A stretch of 10,161 nt of DNA from Bifidobacteriaceae bacterium. GTDB taxonomy: Bacteria > Actinomycetota > Actinomycetes > Actinomycetales > WQXJ01. The notes under the pieces were generated by a model, which saw only the letters and a list, made by a program, of their open reading frames with translations, searched no databases and was not told the DNA's origin. A program made the position numbers and the translations under genes. The stretch spans positions 1 to 10,161 of the forward strand of contig JAIRXV010000385.1 in NCBI GenBank assembly GCA_031268115.1, given 5' to 3'. Positions 1-5,855 of the stretch are shown here, piece by piece; positions within the stretch are counted from its first letter, which is position 1; every line of letters begins with the position of its first letter.

Positions 1-450
1 GCGAGCCTTGGGCACCAGTTGGTGGCTCGCGGCGTGGCGGCTCTGGACCTTGCTCACGCGGCCGTTTTGGACCCGGCGAGTTCTATCGTGGTCGGGGAGG
101 CGGCACGCGCTGCGCTCGCCTCAATCGCGGACGATGGCGGCCCATCGCCTGGGTCCGGCCCCGTCCAGTCGGAGCTTTCGGGCACCTTGCGCCTGGCGTT
201 GGGCGAAGCGCGCGACGTTGCCCTCTTGAGCCCCGATGGACTCGAATTGGTGGGCGAGGTCGCGGCCGCCTGGTACCGGCTGACTCTGGCGCGGCGCTTC
301 TACAACGAAGCCGTCGGCCAGACGCGCCGCCTGCGCGGCACGTGGCCGGTCCGTCTGCTGCGGCTGGCTGGCCGCACCCCGATGCCCACCACCTACGAGA
401 TGGACGATTCCCTGCCCGATCACGTGGGCCATGGGCCGCTCTCGCCGTGA
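1..450 (+). CDS. C-terminal part of an uncharacterised LemA-like actinobacterial protein (5' end outside window)
   Basis: The frame is open from base 1 to the TGA at 448-450 and gives 149 residues; the start lies upstream of the window. The visible part is alpha-helical and Ala/Leu/Arg-rich. An early stretch (residues 2-33) ends in LDPASSIVVGEAA. The later segment LARRFYNEAVGQTRRLRG (residues 96-113) resembles the last helix of LemA-family proteins, which carries an ARxxYNxAV pattern. It is followed by PVRLLRLAGRTP and an acidic EMDD ending. I recall similar C-termini in conserved hypothetical proteins near the pimA-pdx-yebC region of actinobacteria, which fits the position here, but this is from memory and function is unknown. 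No signal peptide or membrane segment can be judged because the N-terminus is missing. It converges with the minus-strand gene, separated by 33 bases in which I see no convincing terminator. Confidence 0.6.
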   Translation, partial: ASLGHQLVARGVAALDLAHAAVLDPASSIVVGEAARAALASIADDGGPSPGSGPVQSELSGTLRLALGEARDVALLSPDGLELVGEVAAAWYRLTLARRFYNEAVGQTRRLRGTWPVRLLRLAGRTPMPTTYEMDDSLPDHVGHGPLSP

Positions 451-483
451 CTAAGCGAATCGGGCGGATCCCAGCGAAAGCGA

Positions 484-2067
484 CTACTTCTTGGGTGCCC
501 GGGTGGTTCCGCCCTTGGTGAAGCAGGTGGGCACCATGGATGTGGGCCAGCCTTTGCCATCCACCTGCGAGCAGGGCAGCACGGTCGGGTATACGGGGGT
601 CATGGACTGCTTCCACACGCCGCGGATCTTGCGTTGCATGGAGATCATTCCCTGGTCGATCAAACCGCCCGTTTCCGCGACGGAATCCTTGGAATAGTTG
701 GTGGTGTGGCAGCCCCGGTTGACCCACGCGTAGGTGCCGTCAACCTGGATTTGGCCGAGGTCGTAGATACCGTAGAGGGCGGTCATGTCCGCAATCTGAA
801 TGTCGCTGTTTTCGGCGATCCGCTGTTTGGTCTGGGCCACGCAGGCCTTAGCGGCGGCCTGGACGATGGCGCGCTGGTCCTTGGTGCCCTGAACCGCGGT
901 GGTCACGGCCCCAGAGGTGGCGGCGCCGGCGGTGGCCGCTATCTGCGCCCGGTACTGGGTCTTGGAGCGGAATGGGACCTCGAAGGTGGCTTTGCCGCCC
1001 TTGGCGGTTTTCGCTGAGCCAATCACGGTCCAGGCGGTGCCCACAATCTTGCGTTGAAGCTGGACCGCGACGCCTTTGAGGCCCTTGCCCTTGTTGGTCG
1101 CACTCACCTGGACTGTCGCCTTCTTCCCGACAACGCCCCGCTTTGGCGCGGTGACCGCGAAGTCTACGGTGGCGCCGCTCGGGTCCACGAAACTGCCTGC
1201 CGCAGAGGTGACCGTGCCGGTGGCCGCCGGCTCGGCCGCGGCGTTGGCCGTCTTAGCGGGTGGTTTGGGCGTCCGGCTGGCGCCGTCCTTGATGGCGCAG
1301 GACGCCACGATGGAACTGGGCCAACCCTGCCCGTCCACCTGCGAGCAAGACAACTCGGCCTGCGTGCCGAAGGACTCCTTCCACACCCCGGCAACTTTGC
1401 GTTGGAACGAGGCGTAGCCGCCGCCGATCCGCATGGAGTCGTCCTTGTCGGTTGAGCTACAGCCTTCGTTGACGAAGGCGTAGGTGCCAACCACCAGGAT
1501 CTGGCTGAGGTCGTAGACGCCGTACAGAGCGGTCATGTCCGCGACGGCGAAACCCTGCTTCTTGAAGGTCGGGCCCATCTTACGGATCTGGGCGACGCAT
1601 TTCTTGGCGGCGGCCTGGACGATGGCGCGCTGGTCCTGGTTGCCCTCGACCGCAGTGGTCACCGCCCCGGAGGTGGCGGCGCCGACCCCCGCGCTAGCCG
1701 GGACCTTCGCTCGATACTGGGTGTCGGATTGGAGTTGGACCTTGAAGGTCGCCTTTCCGCTCTTGGCGGTCTTCGCCGAATCGATCGAGGTCCACGAGGT
1801 ATCGACGATCTTGCGCTGCAGCCGCACTGTCACCCCGCTAATGGCTTTGCCGGACTGGGTGACAGTCACTGTGACCGTCACCTTCTTCCCGAGGGCGCCC
1901 TGCTTCGGGGCGGCGACAACGACGCCGGGAGCGGCCTTGGCTTGGAGCACACCTTGCCCCGGCCAAGCCGGGGCGTCCATGGGGGCGGCGGTCGAGGCGG
2001 GGGCCGCTACCAAACCGGACACGAGCAGTGCCGAGCTGGCGATGACGGTGAGACGGTGAGTTTTCAT
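484..2067 (-). CDS. Secreted protein with tandemly duplicated Ig-like plus four-cysteine domains
   Basis: A 527-residue protein beginning MKTHRLTVIASSALL. I chose the ATG at 2067 because it places a normal Sec signal peptide at the N-terminus: basic residues, hydrophobic core at 8-22, likely cleavage near Ala27. An upstream in-frame ATG at 2169 would add 34 non-signal residues read through a G run. The mature protein is an internal duplication. Unit 1 (about 49-265) and unit 2 (about 301-519) each begin with a beta-rich, Ig-like segment (APKxGxxGKK, then LQRKIV at 83-88 and 337-342, then W92 and W346). Each ends with a domain containing ADMTALYG and GTYAxVNxGC. Four cysteines recur: 157, 203, 241, 257 and 409, 453, 499, 515, suggesting two disulfides per unit. 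An Ala/Pro-rich linker (266-296) separates the units. There is no sortase motif or C-terminal membrane anchor, so it is probably released or loosely attached. I do not recognise the family; the function is unknown. Confidence 0.85.
   Translation of the reverse strand: MKTHRLTVIASSALLVSGLVAAPASTAAPMDAPAWPGQGVLQAKAAPGVVVAAPKQGALGKKVTVTVTVTQSGKAISGVTVRLQRKIVDTSWTSIDSAKTAKSGKATFKVQLQSDTQYRAKVPASAGVGAATSGAVTTAVEGNQDQRAIVQAAAKKCVAQIRKMGPTFKKQGFAVADMTALYGVYDLSQILVVGTYAFVNEGCSSTDKDDSMRIGGGYASFQRKVAGVWKESFGTQAELSCSQVDGQGWPSSIVASCAIKDGASRTPKPPAKTANAAAEPAATGTVTSAAGSFVDPSGATVDFAVTAPKRGVVGKKATVQVSATNKGKGLKGVAVQLQRKIVGTAWTVIGSAKTAKGGKATFEVPFRSKTQYRAQIAATAGAATSGAVTTAVQGTKDQRAIVQAAAKACVAQTKQRIAENSDIQIADMTALYGIYDLGQIQVDGTYAWVNRGCHTTNYSKDSVAETGGLIDQGMISMQRKIRGVWKQSMTPVYPTVLPCSQVDGKGWPTSMVPTCFTKGGTTRAPKK
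511..1167 (-). repeat. Protein repeat unit 2 of the secreted duplicated protein
   Basis: Residues about 301-519. Same order of motifs as unit 1: APKRGVVGKK, LQRKIV, SAKTAKGGKATF, TSGAVTTAV, DQRAIVQAAAK, ADMTALYG, then CSQVDGKGWP near the C-terminus. The cysteines are 409, 453, 499 and 515. The loop between the second and third cysteines is longer than in unit 1 (46 versus 38 residues). Confidence 0.8.
851..881. repeat. 31-bp direct repeat, copy 1 (unit 2)
   Basis: This 31-base stretch starting GCGGCGGCCTGG is identical to 1607-1637 and encodes the QRAIVQAAA part of unit 2. The distance between copies is 756 bases, a multiple of three. Confidence 0.85.
1273..1923 (-). repeat. Protein repeat unit 1 of the secreted duplicated protein
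   Basis: Residues about 49-265 of the secreted protein. It contains an Ig-like half and a cysteine half with cysteines 157, 203, 241 and 257. It aligns with unit 2 over its whole length, apart from small gaps around residues 120-130, 160-172 and 204-240. Boundaries are approximate. Confidence 0.8.
1607..1637. repeat. 31-bp direct repeat, copy 2 (unit 1)
   Basis: Identical over 31 bases to 851-881 and encodes the equivalent QRAIVQAAA segment of unit 1. Recombination between the copies would remove exactly 252 codons in frame. Confidence 0.85.
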
Positions 2068-2141
2068 ATCGGGCCCATCCAATCGGTCGGAAAGCTGCCC
2101 GCACGGGGCGGATGGCCACATGTCGGGCACCGTTGAGTGGA

Positions 2142-2169
2142 AGCGTAGACCACCCCCCCCCCAAGGCAA
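2142..2169 (-). promoter_or_regulatory. Putative promoter of the secreted repeat protein, with a G10 spacer
   Basis: Read on the minus strand, TTGCCT (2169-2164) matches four of six bases of the -35 consensus, and TACGCT (2147-2142) fits the TAnnnT -10 pattern. The spacer is 16 bases, of which ten are an uninterrupted G run. Transcription would start near 2135, leaving a leader of about 68 bases before the ATG at 2067. The element is inferred from pattern and position only. Confidence 0.45.
2153..2162. repeat. Homopolymer of ten C (ten G on the minus strand)
   Basis: Ten consecutive C on the plus strand, flanked by CA and AAGG. Runs of this length are prone to slipped-strand length change and also to sequencing error. 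It lies 86 bases upstream of the secreted-protein start and inside its proposed promoter spacer. Confidence 0.95.
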
Positions 2170-2248
2170 AACGTCGCATCCTCGACTTGCGACCTGGCCA
2201 AACGAACACTGGGCGAACGGGCTCCGCCATGTCGGACCGGGCCCACGC

Positions 2249-2254
2249 TAAGCT
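2249..2254 (+). promoter_or_regulatory. Possible -10 element for yebC
   Basis: TAAGCT fits the actinobacterial TAnnnT pattern and would start transcription near 2261, about 24 bases before the yebC ATG and just ahead of its ribosome binding site. No convincing -35 hexamer lies at 16-18 bases upstream. Confidence 0.3.
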
Positions 2255-2272
2255 GGCTTGGGCTTCAACGAC

Positions 2273-2280
2273 GGGAAGGG
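2273..2280 (+). promoter_or_regulatory. Ribosome binding site of yebC
   Basis: GGGAAGGG lies four bases before the ATG at 2285. It supports starting at MSGHSKWA rather than at the in-frame TTG at 2258. Confidence 0.6.
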
Positions 2281-2284
2281 TTAC

Positions 2285-3040
2285 ATGTCAGGGCATTCGA
2301 AGTGGGCTACCACGAAGCACAAGAAGGCGGCGATTGACGCCAAGCGAGGCCAGCTGTTCGCCAAGTTGATTAAGAACATAGAGGTCGCGGCTCGCACGGG
2401 CGGTGGCGATCCGGCGGCCAACCCCACACTTTACGACGCGATCCAGAAGGCCAAGAAGTCCTCCGTTCCCAACGACAACATCGACCGTGCGGTCAAACGG
2501 GGTTCTGGCCAGGAAGCCGGAGGGGCCGAATACCAATCCATCACCTACGAAGGTTACGGCCCTGGAGGGGTTGCGATACTCGTGGAATGCCTGACGGACA
2601 ACCGCAACCGAGCGGCATCGGACGTGCGTGTCGCGTTGACCCGAAACGGCGGCACCTTGGCCGATCCGGGTTCGGTGTCCTACATGTTCTCCCGCAAGGG
2701 CGTCATCGTTGTGCCGGCCCAAGACGGCGTGGACGAGGACACCGTTCTGATGGCAGTGCTCGACGCGGGCGCCGAGGAAGTCAACCCGTTGGACGGCGGT
2801 TTCGAGGTGGTGACTGAGCCATCGGAGCTAGTGCCTGCCCGTCGCGCCTTGCAAGGCGAAGGCATCGACTACGACTCCGCGGACGTCGATTTTGTGCCTT
2901 CGGTGCAGGTCGAGGTCGGAGTTGAGGGTGCCAAGAAGATCCTTCGCCTGATCGATGCTCTCGAAGACTTGGACGATGTCCAGAATGTCTACGCCAATTT
3001 CGACGCTTCCGACGAAGTGATGGCCGCGGCCGAGGCCTAA
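2285..3040 (+). CDS. yebC: YebC/PmpR-family transcriptional regulator or translation factor
   Basis: A 251-residue cytoplasmic protein with the family signature at the very N-terminus (MSGHSKWATTKHKKAAIDAK). It is followed by the typical FAKLIKNIEVAARTGGGDP and VPNDNIDRAVKRGSG motifs (residues 25-75), YEGYGPGGVAILVE (88-101) and a C-terminal part with the VSYMFSRKGVI strand (131-141). Length is normal for the family. Members were first described as DNA-binding regulators (PmpR in Pseudomonas), and some were later shown to help ribosomes translate proline stretches; which role applies here cannot be read from sequence. Starting at ATG 2285 gives the conserved N-terminus and fits the ribosome binding site. 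It is the first gene of the ruv-sec block, 25 bases before ruvC; yebC next to ruvC is a widely conserved arrangement. Confidence 0.95.
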   Translation: MSGHSKWATTKHKKAAIDAKRGQLFAKLIKNIEVAARTGGGDPAANPTLYDAIQKAKKSSVPNDNIDRAVKRGSGQEAGGAEYQSITYEGYGPGGVAILVECLTDNRNRAASDVRVALTRNGGTLADPGSVSYMFSRKGVIVVPAQDGVDEDTVLMAVLDAGAEEVNPLDGGFEVVTEPSELVPARRALQGEGIDYDSADVDFVPSVQVEVGVEGAKKILRLIDALEDLDDVQNVYANFDASDEVMAAAEA

Positions 3041-3065
3041 CGGCCGGGTTTGCCCGCGCCCCCTT

Positions 3066-3620
3066 ATGCGTGTTCTCGGTATTGATCCCGGCTTGACCCG
3101 ATGCGGCCTGGGCGTGGTGGACGGTCTGCCTTCCCGCCGCGTCGCGCTCGTGGCCGTGAGCGTCGCACGAACGCCCGCCGACATGGCCCTGGCCAAGCGT
3201 CTGCTCGCCCTGTCGCGCGCACTCGCAGAGTGGATGGACACCTACCGTCCCGATGCGGTGGCAGTCGAGCGTGTCTTTGCCCAGCGCAACGTGATGACGG
3301 TGACCGGTACCGCGCAGGTGGCGGGAATCGCCATGGTCGAGGCGGCGCGCCGCGGCATCGAAGTTGCGGTCCACACCCCGACCGAGGTTAAAGCGGCGGT
3401 CACTGGCGCCGGCAACGCCGACAAGGCGCAAGTGCAGCACATGGTTGCGCGCCTGCTTCGCCTGGACACGCCCCCGACGCCGGCCGATGCCGCGGACGCC
3501 TTGGCGTTGGCGATTTGCCACGCGTGGCGGGGCGCCGCCATCGGCCCACCCGGCCGGGCGTTGACGGCGGCCCAACGCCAGTGGGTCGAGGCGGAGAAGG
3601 CGGCGCGCCGGAGCGGTTGA
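3066..3620 (+). CDS. ruvC: Crossover junction endodeoxyribonuclease RuvC
   Basis: A 184-residue RNase H-fold nuclease that cuts Holliday junctions symmetrically during recombination repair, working with RuvAB. The four acidic catalytic residues are present: Asp7 in VLGIDPGLTRCG, Glu68 in VAVERVFAQRN, and Asp141 and Asp144 in the C-terminal ADAADALALAICHA segment. Length matches the family (E. coli RuvC is 173 residues), with a short basic tail after residue 165. No ribosome binding site is visible before the ATG at 3066, where the sequence is C-rich; translation may depend on coupling to yebC, which ends 25 bases upstream. Confidence 0.96.
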   Translation: MRVLGIDPGLTRCGLGVVDGLPSRRVALVAVSVARTPADMALAKRLLALSRALAEWMDTYRPDAVAVERVFAQRNVMTVTGTAQVAGIAMVEAARRGIEVAVHTPTEVKAAVTGAGNADKAQVQHMVARLLRLDTPPTPADAADALALAICHAWRGAAIGPPGRALTAAQRQWVEAEKAARRSG

Positions 3621-3636
3621 TGTCATACCCGCCTGC

Positions 3637-3642
3637 TACCGT
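3637..3642 (+). promoter_or_regulatory. Possible leaderless-promoter -10 element before ruvA
   Basis: TACCGT fits TAnnnT and ends six bases before the ruvA GTG, so a transcript could begin at the start codon itself. No ribosome binding site precedes ruvA, which fits leaderless translation. There is a TTGATG at 3617-3622, but its 14-base spacing is too short for a standard -35. Confidence 0.3.
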
Positions 3643-3648
3643 GCCCGG

Positions 3649-4245
3649 GTGATCGCATCGATCCGGGGACATGTCCTGGCCATACGTGGGACAACAGCCG
3701 TCTTGGAGACCGGCGGGGTCGGTTTCGCCGTCGCTGCGACCCCCAGGGCGCTCGCGTCGTTGCGGGTCGGCGAAGAGGGGCGCTTGGTGACGCTGCTGGT
3801 GGTCCGCGAAGACGCGTTAACGCTGTACGGTTTCGCCGACTACGGCGAACGCGAGACGTTCGAGGCCGTCCAGACTGTCTCCGGGATCGGTCCCAGGATC
3901 GCTATGGCCGTGCTGGCCGCCATGACTCCCTCTGGCCTGGCCGATGCGGTGGCCGCAGGCGATCTGGCCGCCTTGCAACGCATACCCGGCATCGGCCGCA
4001 AGGGCGCCAGCCGGCTGGTGTTGGAGCTGGCGGGCAAACTTGCCGTGGACGATGCCGGCCCCCGCCAAGCAGGGCCCGCGGGCCCTGTGCGAACCGAGGT
4101 CGCGGCAGCGCTTGTCGCCTTGGGTTGGAACGCGGTGCAGGCCGACGATGCGCTGGACGCCGTGCTGCAAGGCGAGGGAGCGCCATCGTCGGTGCCTGAG
4201 GTGTTGCGCGCGGCCTTGCGGGCATTGGGGGCGAGGCGTGGCTGA
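3649..4245 (+). CDS. ruvA: Holliday junction branch migration complex subunit RuvA
   Basis: A 198-residue protein starting at GTG 3649 (MIASIRGHV). It binds the four-way junction as a tetramer and loads the RuvB motor. The three family domains are visible. The first is an OB-fold at 1-62 ending in the signature LTLYGF. The second has two helix-hairpin-helix motifs, VSGIGPRIAMAVL (77-89) and IPGIGRKGASRLVLEL (112-127). The third is a flexible linker of about 133-146 followed by the small C-terminal RuvB-contact domain (about 149-198). Length is near the E. coli protein (203). It follows ruvC by 28 bases and overlaps the ruvB start by eight. Confidence 0.96.
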   Translation: MIASIRGHVLAIRGTTAVLETGGVGFAVAATPRALASLRVGEEGRLVTLLVVREDALTLYGFADYGERETFEAVQTVSGIGPRIAMAVLAAMTPSGLADAVAAGDLAALQRIPGIGRKGASRLVLELAGKLAVDDAGPRQAGPAGPVRTEVAAALVALGWNAVQADDALDAVLQGEGAPSSVPEVLRAALRALGARRG

Positions 4246-5287
4246 CGAGCCGTCCCGGGTGGTGGCATCGGGGGCGGACGAATCGGAACGGGCGATCGAG
4301 GCCGCGTTGAGGCCGCGCACCCTGGAGGAGTTTGTCGGCCAACACGTGGTGCGCGATCAGCTCGGTCTGGTGCGTCAGGCCGCCCGCGCGCGGGGAGCCA
4401 GCCCAGACCTCGTGCTGCTGTGGGGGCCGCCGGGGCTTGGCAAGACCACCCTGTCCATGATCATCGCCACGGAACTGGGCGTACACCTAAGGGTTACGTC
4501 CGGACCGGCCATTCAACACGCGGGAGATCTAGCGGCGGTGCTGTCTTCGCTCGATGAGGGCGAGGTCCTGTTCGTGGACGAGATCCACCGCCTCGCACGG
4601 CCGGTCGAAGAGATGCTGTACGTGGCGATGGAGGATTTCCGGGTGGATGTCATGGTGGGTAAGGGACCCGGCGCCACCGCGATTCCGCTGTCTCTGCCGC
4701 CGTTCACAGTGGTGGGGGCGACCACGCGAGCGGGTTTGCTGCCGGCGCCGTTGAGGGACCGGTTCGGATTCACCGGGCACCTCGACTATTACGCCCCCGA
4801 GGAGCTGGAACGGGTGCTGGTGCGCTCGGCGGGGCTCCTCGGGATCGAGTTGACGCCCGAGGCCGGAGCCCAGATCGCGGGGCGTTCGCGGGGCACCCCG
4901 CGCATCGCCAACCGGCTGCTGCGACGGGTCCGAGATTGGGCTGAGGTTCGGGGCCGGGGCGTTGGCGATCTGGAGGCCGCCCAAGCGGCCTTAGAGGTCT
5001 ACGAGGTGGACGCGCTCGGCCTGGATCGCCTGGACAGGGCGGTGCTGAAAGCGCTCGCGGAGCGCTTCGCCGGGCACCCCGTGGGCCTGACTACGTTGGC
5101 GGCTTCGGTCGGGGAGGAAACCGAAACCATTGAGACGGTCGTGGAACCCTTCTTGCTCCGCGAAGGTCTGATCTTGCGTACGCCGAGGGGCCGCCAGGCG
5201 ACGGCCGCCGGATATCGCCACGTCGGGGCCGACCCTTCGGCGTGGGGCTTGGGCGCCGGACGCAGCGATCAGTTGCCGATGCCCTAG
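4238..5287 (+). CDS. ruvB: Holliday junction branch migration ATPase RuvB
   Basis: A 349-residue AAA+ ATPase, the hexameric motor that pumps DNA through the RuvA-bound junction. Motifs in order: Walker A GPPGLGKTT (63-71), Walker B LFVDEIHRL (111-119), sensor 1 GATTRAG (160-166), arginine-finger segment LRDRFG (172-177, Arg173), sensor 2 region SRGTPRIANRLLRR (217-230), and a C-terminal winged helix with PVGLTTLAASVGEE (281-294). The frame is open far upstream inside ruvA, but GTG 4238 is chosen: it gives a normal family N-terminus, is preceded by GGGGGCGAGG, and overlaps the ruvA stop (GTGGCTGA), indicating translational coupling. About 25 residues precede the conserved RPRTLEEFVGQ. Confidence 0.96.
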   Translation: MADEPSRVVASGADESERAIEAALRPRTLEEFVGQHVVRDQLGLVRQAARARGASPDLVLLWGPPGLGKTTLSMIIATELGVHLRVTSGPAIQHAGDLAAVLSSLDEGEVLFVDEIHRLARPVEEMLYVAMEDFRVDVMVGKGPGATAIPLSLPPFTVVGATTRAGLLPAPLRDRFGFTGHLDYYAPEELERVLVRSAGLLGIELTPEAGAQIAGRSRGTPRIANRLLRRVRDWAEVRGRGVGDLEAAQAALEVYEVDALGLDRLDRAVLKALAERFAGHPVGLTTLAASVGEETETIETVVEPFLLREGLILRTPRGRQATAAGYRHVGADPSAWGLGAGRSDQLPMP

Positions 5288-5290
5288 ACT
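5285..5290 (+). promoter_or_regulatory. Possible -10 element for yajC-secDF overlapping the ruvB stop codon
   Basis: TAGACT fits TAnnnT and its first three bases are the ruvB TAG stop. It would start transcription near 5297, upstream of the strong yajC ribosome binding site. No good -35 hexamer is visible, so this is weak. Confidence 0.25.
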
Positions 5291-5316
5291 TCCGTGGGAA
5301 CCACCACCGTTACCTC

Positions 5317-5323
5317 AAGGAGA
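5317..5323 (+). promoter_or_regulatory. Ribosome binding site of yajC
   Basis: AAGGAGA is the clearest Shine-Dalgarno sequence in the window apart from that of secF. It rules out the further upstream GTG at 5294 and leaves GTG 5327 (close spacing) or GTG 5333 (wider spacing) as the start. Confidence 0.75.
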
Positions 5324-5326
5324 CCT

Positions 5327-5782
5327 GTGCCTGTGACCGCTTTTGTGTTGTCCGCCATCGTCGGGGCGGCCGAGCAGGGCCAGGCGCCCACCGGCGGTGG
5401 CAATACGTGGTTTACGTGGATACTCCTCGGAGGGGTGGCCGTGGCGATGTGGTTCGGGTCGCGCCGGTCGAAAAAGAAGCAGGCGGCCAGGGACGCGATC
5501 AGCGCCGGATGGGCTCCCGGACAGCGAGTGGTGACCGTATCTGGGATGGTGGGCACGGTAACCCAAATCGAGGGGAATATCATCACGCTGGCTTCGGCCA
5601 GCGGGGCAGAGTCGCAGTGGGTTCGCAGGGCGATCAGGGAACTCGTTGACGATGAGGCGTGGGATGACATGACCGCGGAGCGTCCCGACGAGGAAACCGA
5701 CGAGGCAGACGGCTCAGAACCGGACGCACCCGACGACGAAATACCAGGTGACGGCAATGATCCGGGTATCACTCGGTATTGA
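5327..5782 (+). CDS. yajC: YajC subunit of the SecDF-YajC complex
   Basis: A small single-span inner-membrane protein (151 residues from GTG 5327; 149 if GTG 5333 is used) that associates with SecD and SecF. After a short N-terminal part there is one membrane helix, TWFTWILLGGVAVAMWFG (27-44), then the basic SRRSKKKQAARD. The conserved YajC beta-domain follows (GQRVVTVSGMVGTVTQIEGNIITL, 65-88). The last 45 residues form an acidic, disordered-looking tail (DDEAWDD to DDEIPGDGND). YajC of E. coli is 110 residues; the excess is this tail. It sits 39 bases after ruvB and 73 before secD, its usual partner. Confidence 0.92.
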   Translation: MPVTAFVLSAIVGAAEQGQAPTGGGNTWFTWILLGGVAVAMWFGSRRSKKKQAARDAISAGWAPGQRVVTVSGMVGTVTQIEGNIITLASASGAESQWVRRAIRELVDDEAWDDMTAERPDEETDEADGSEPDAPDDEIPGDGNDPGITRY

Positions 5783-5808
5783 ACCGTCCGAAACCGGCAC
5801 GTAACAGG

Positions 5809-5825
5809 GCGCGCCTGAGGCGCGC
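5809..5825 (+). promoter_or_regulatory. Perfect 7-bp GC hairpin between yajC and secD
   Basis: GCGCGCC (5809-5815) pairs perfectly with GGCGCGC (5819-5825) around a TGA loop. It lies 27 bases after the yajC stop and 30 bases before the secD GTG. No T run follows. It could be a partial terminator, an RNA-processing or stability element, or chance in GC-rich DNA. Confidence 0.5.
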
Positions 5826-5855
5826 AACGATCCAACCGACCCGAAAGAAGAAGAA

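Noticed and set aside
451..483. Bidirectional terminator between the convergent first two genes
   Set aside because: Only very short complementary stretches were found in the 33-base gap; nothing forms a convincing stem.
2068..2169. Upstream ATG at 2169 as the start of the secreted protein, which would place the G run in the coding region
   Set aside because: It adds 34 residues ahead of a complete signal peptide and leaves the peptide internal. The ATG at 2067 gives a normal exported-protein N-terminus.
2258..2284. TTG at 2258 as the yebC start
   Set aside because: The conserved family N-terminus MSGHSKWA begins at 2285 and a ribosome binding site precedes it.
2781..3626. 281-codon minus-strand frame opposite ruvC and the end of yebC
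   Set aside because: The plus strand encodes RuvC with all catalytic residues; the antisense translation is Arg/His-rich with no known domain.
3944..4237. N-terminal extension of RuvB into the ruvA region
   Set aside because: It is simply open reading frame overlapping ruvA. GTG 4238 gives normal family length and a coupled start.
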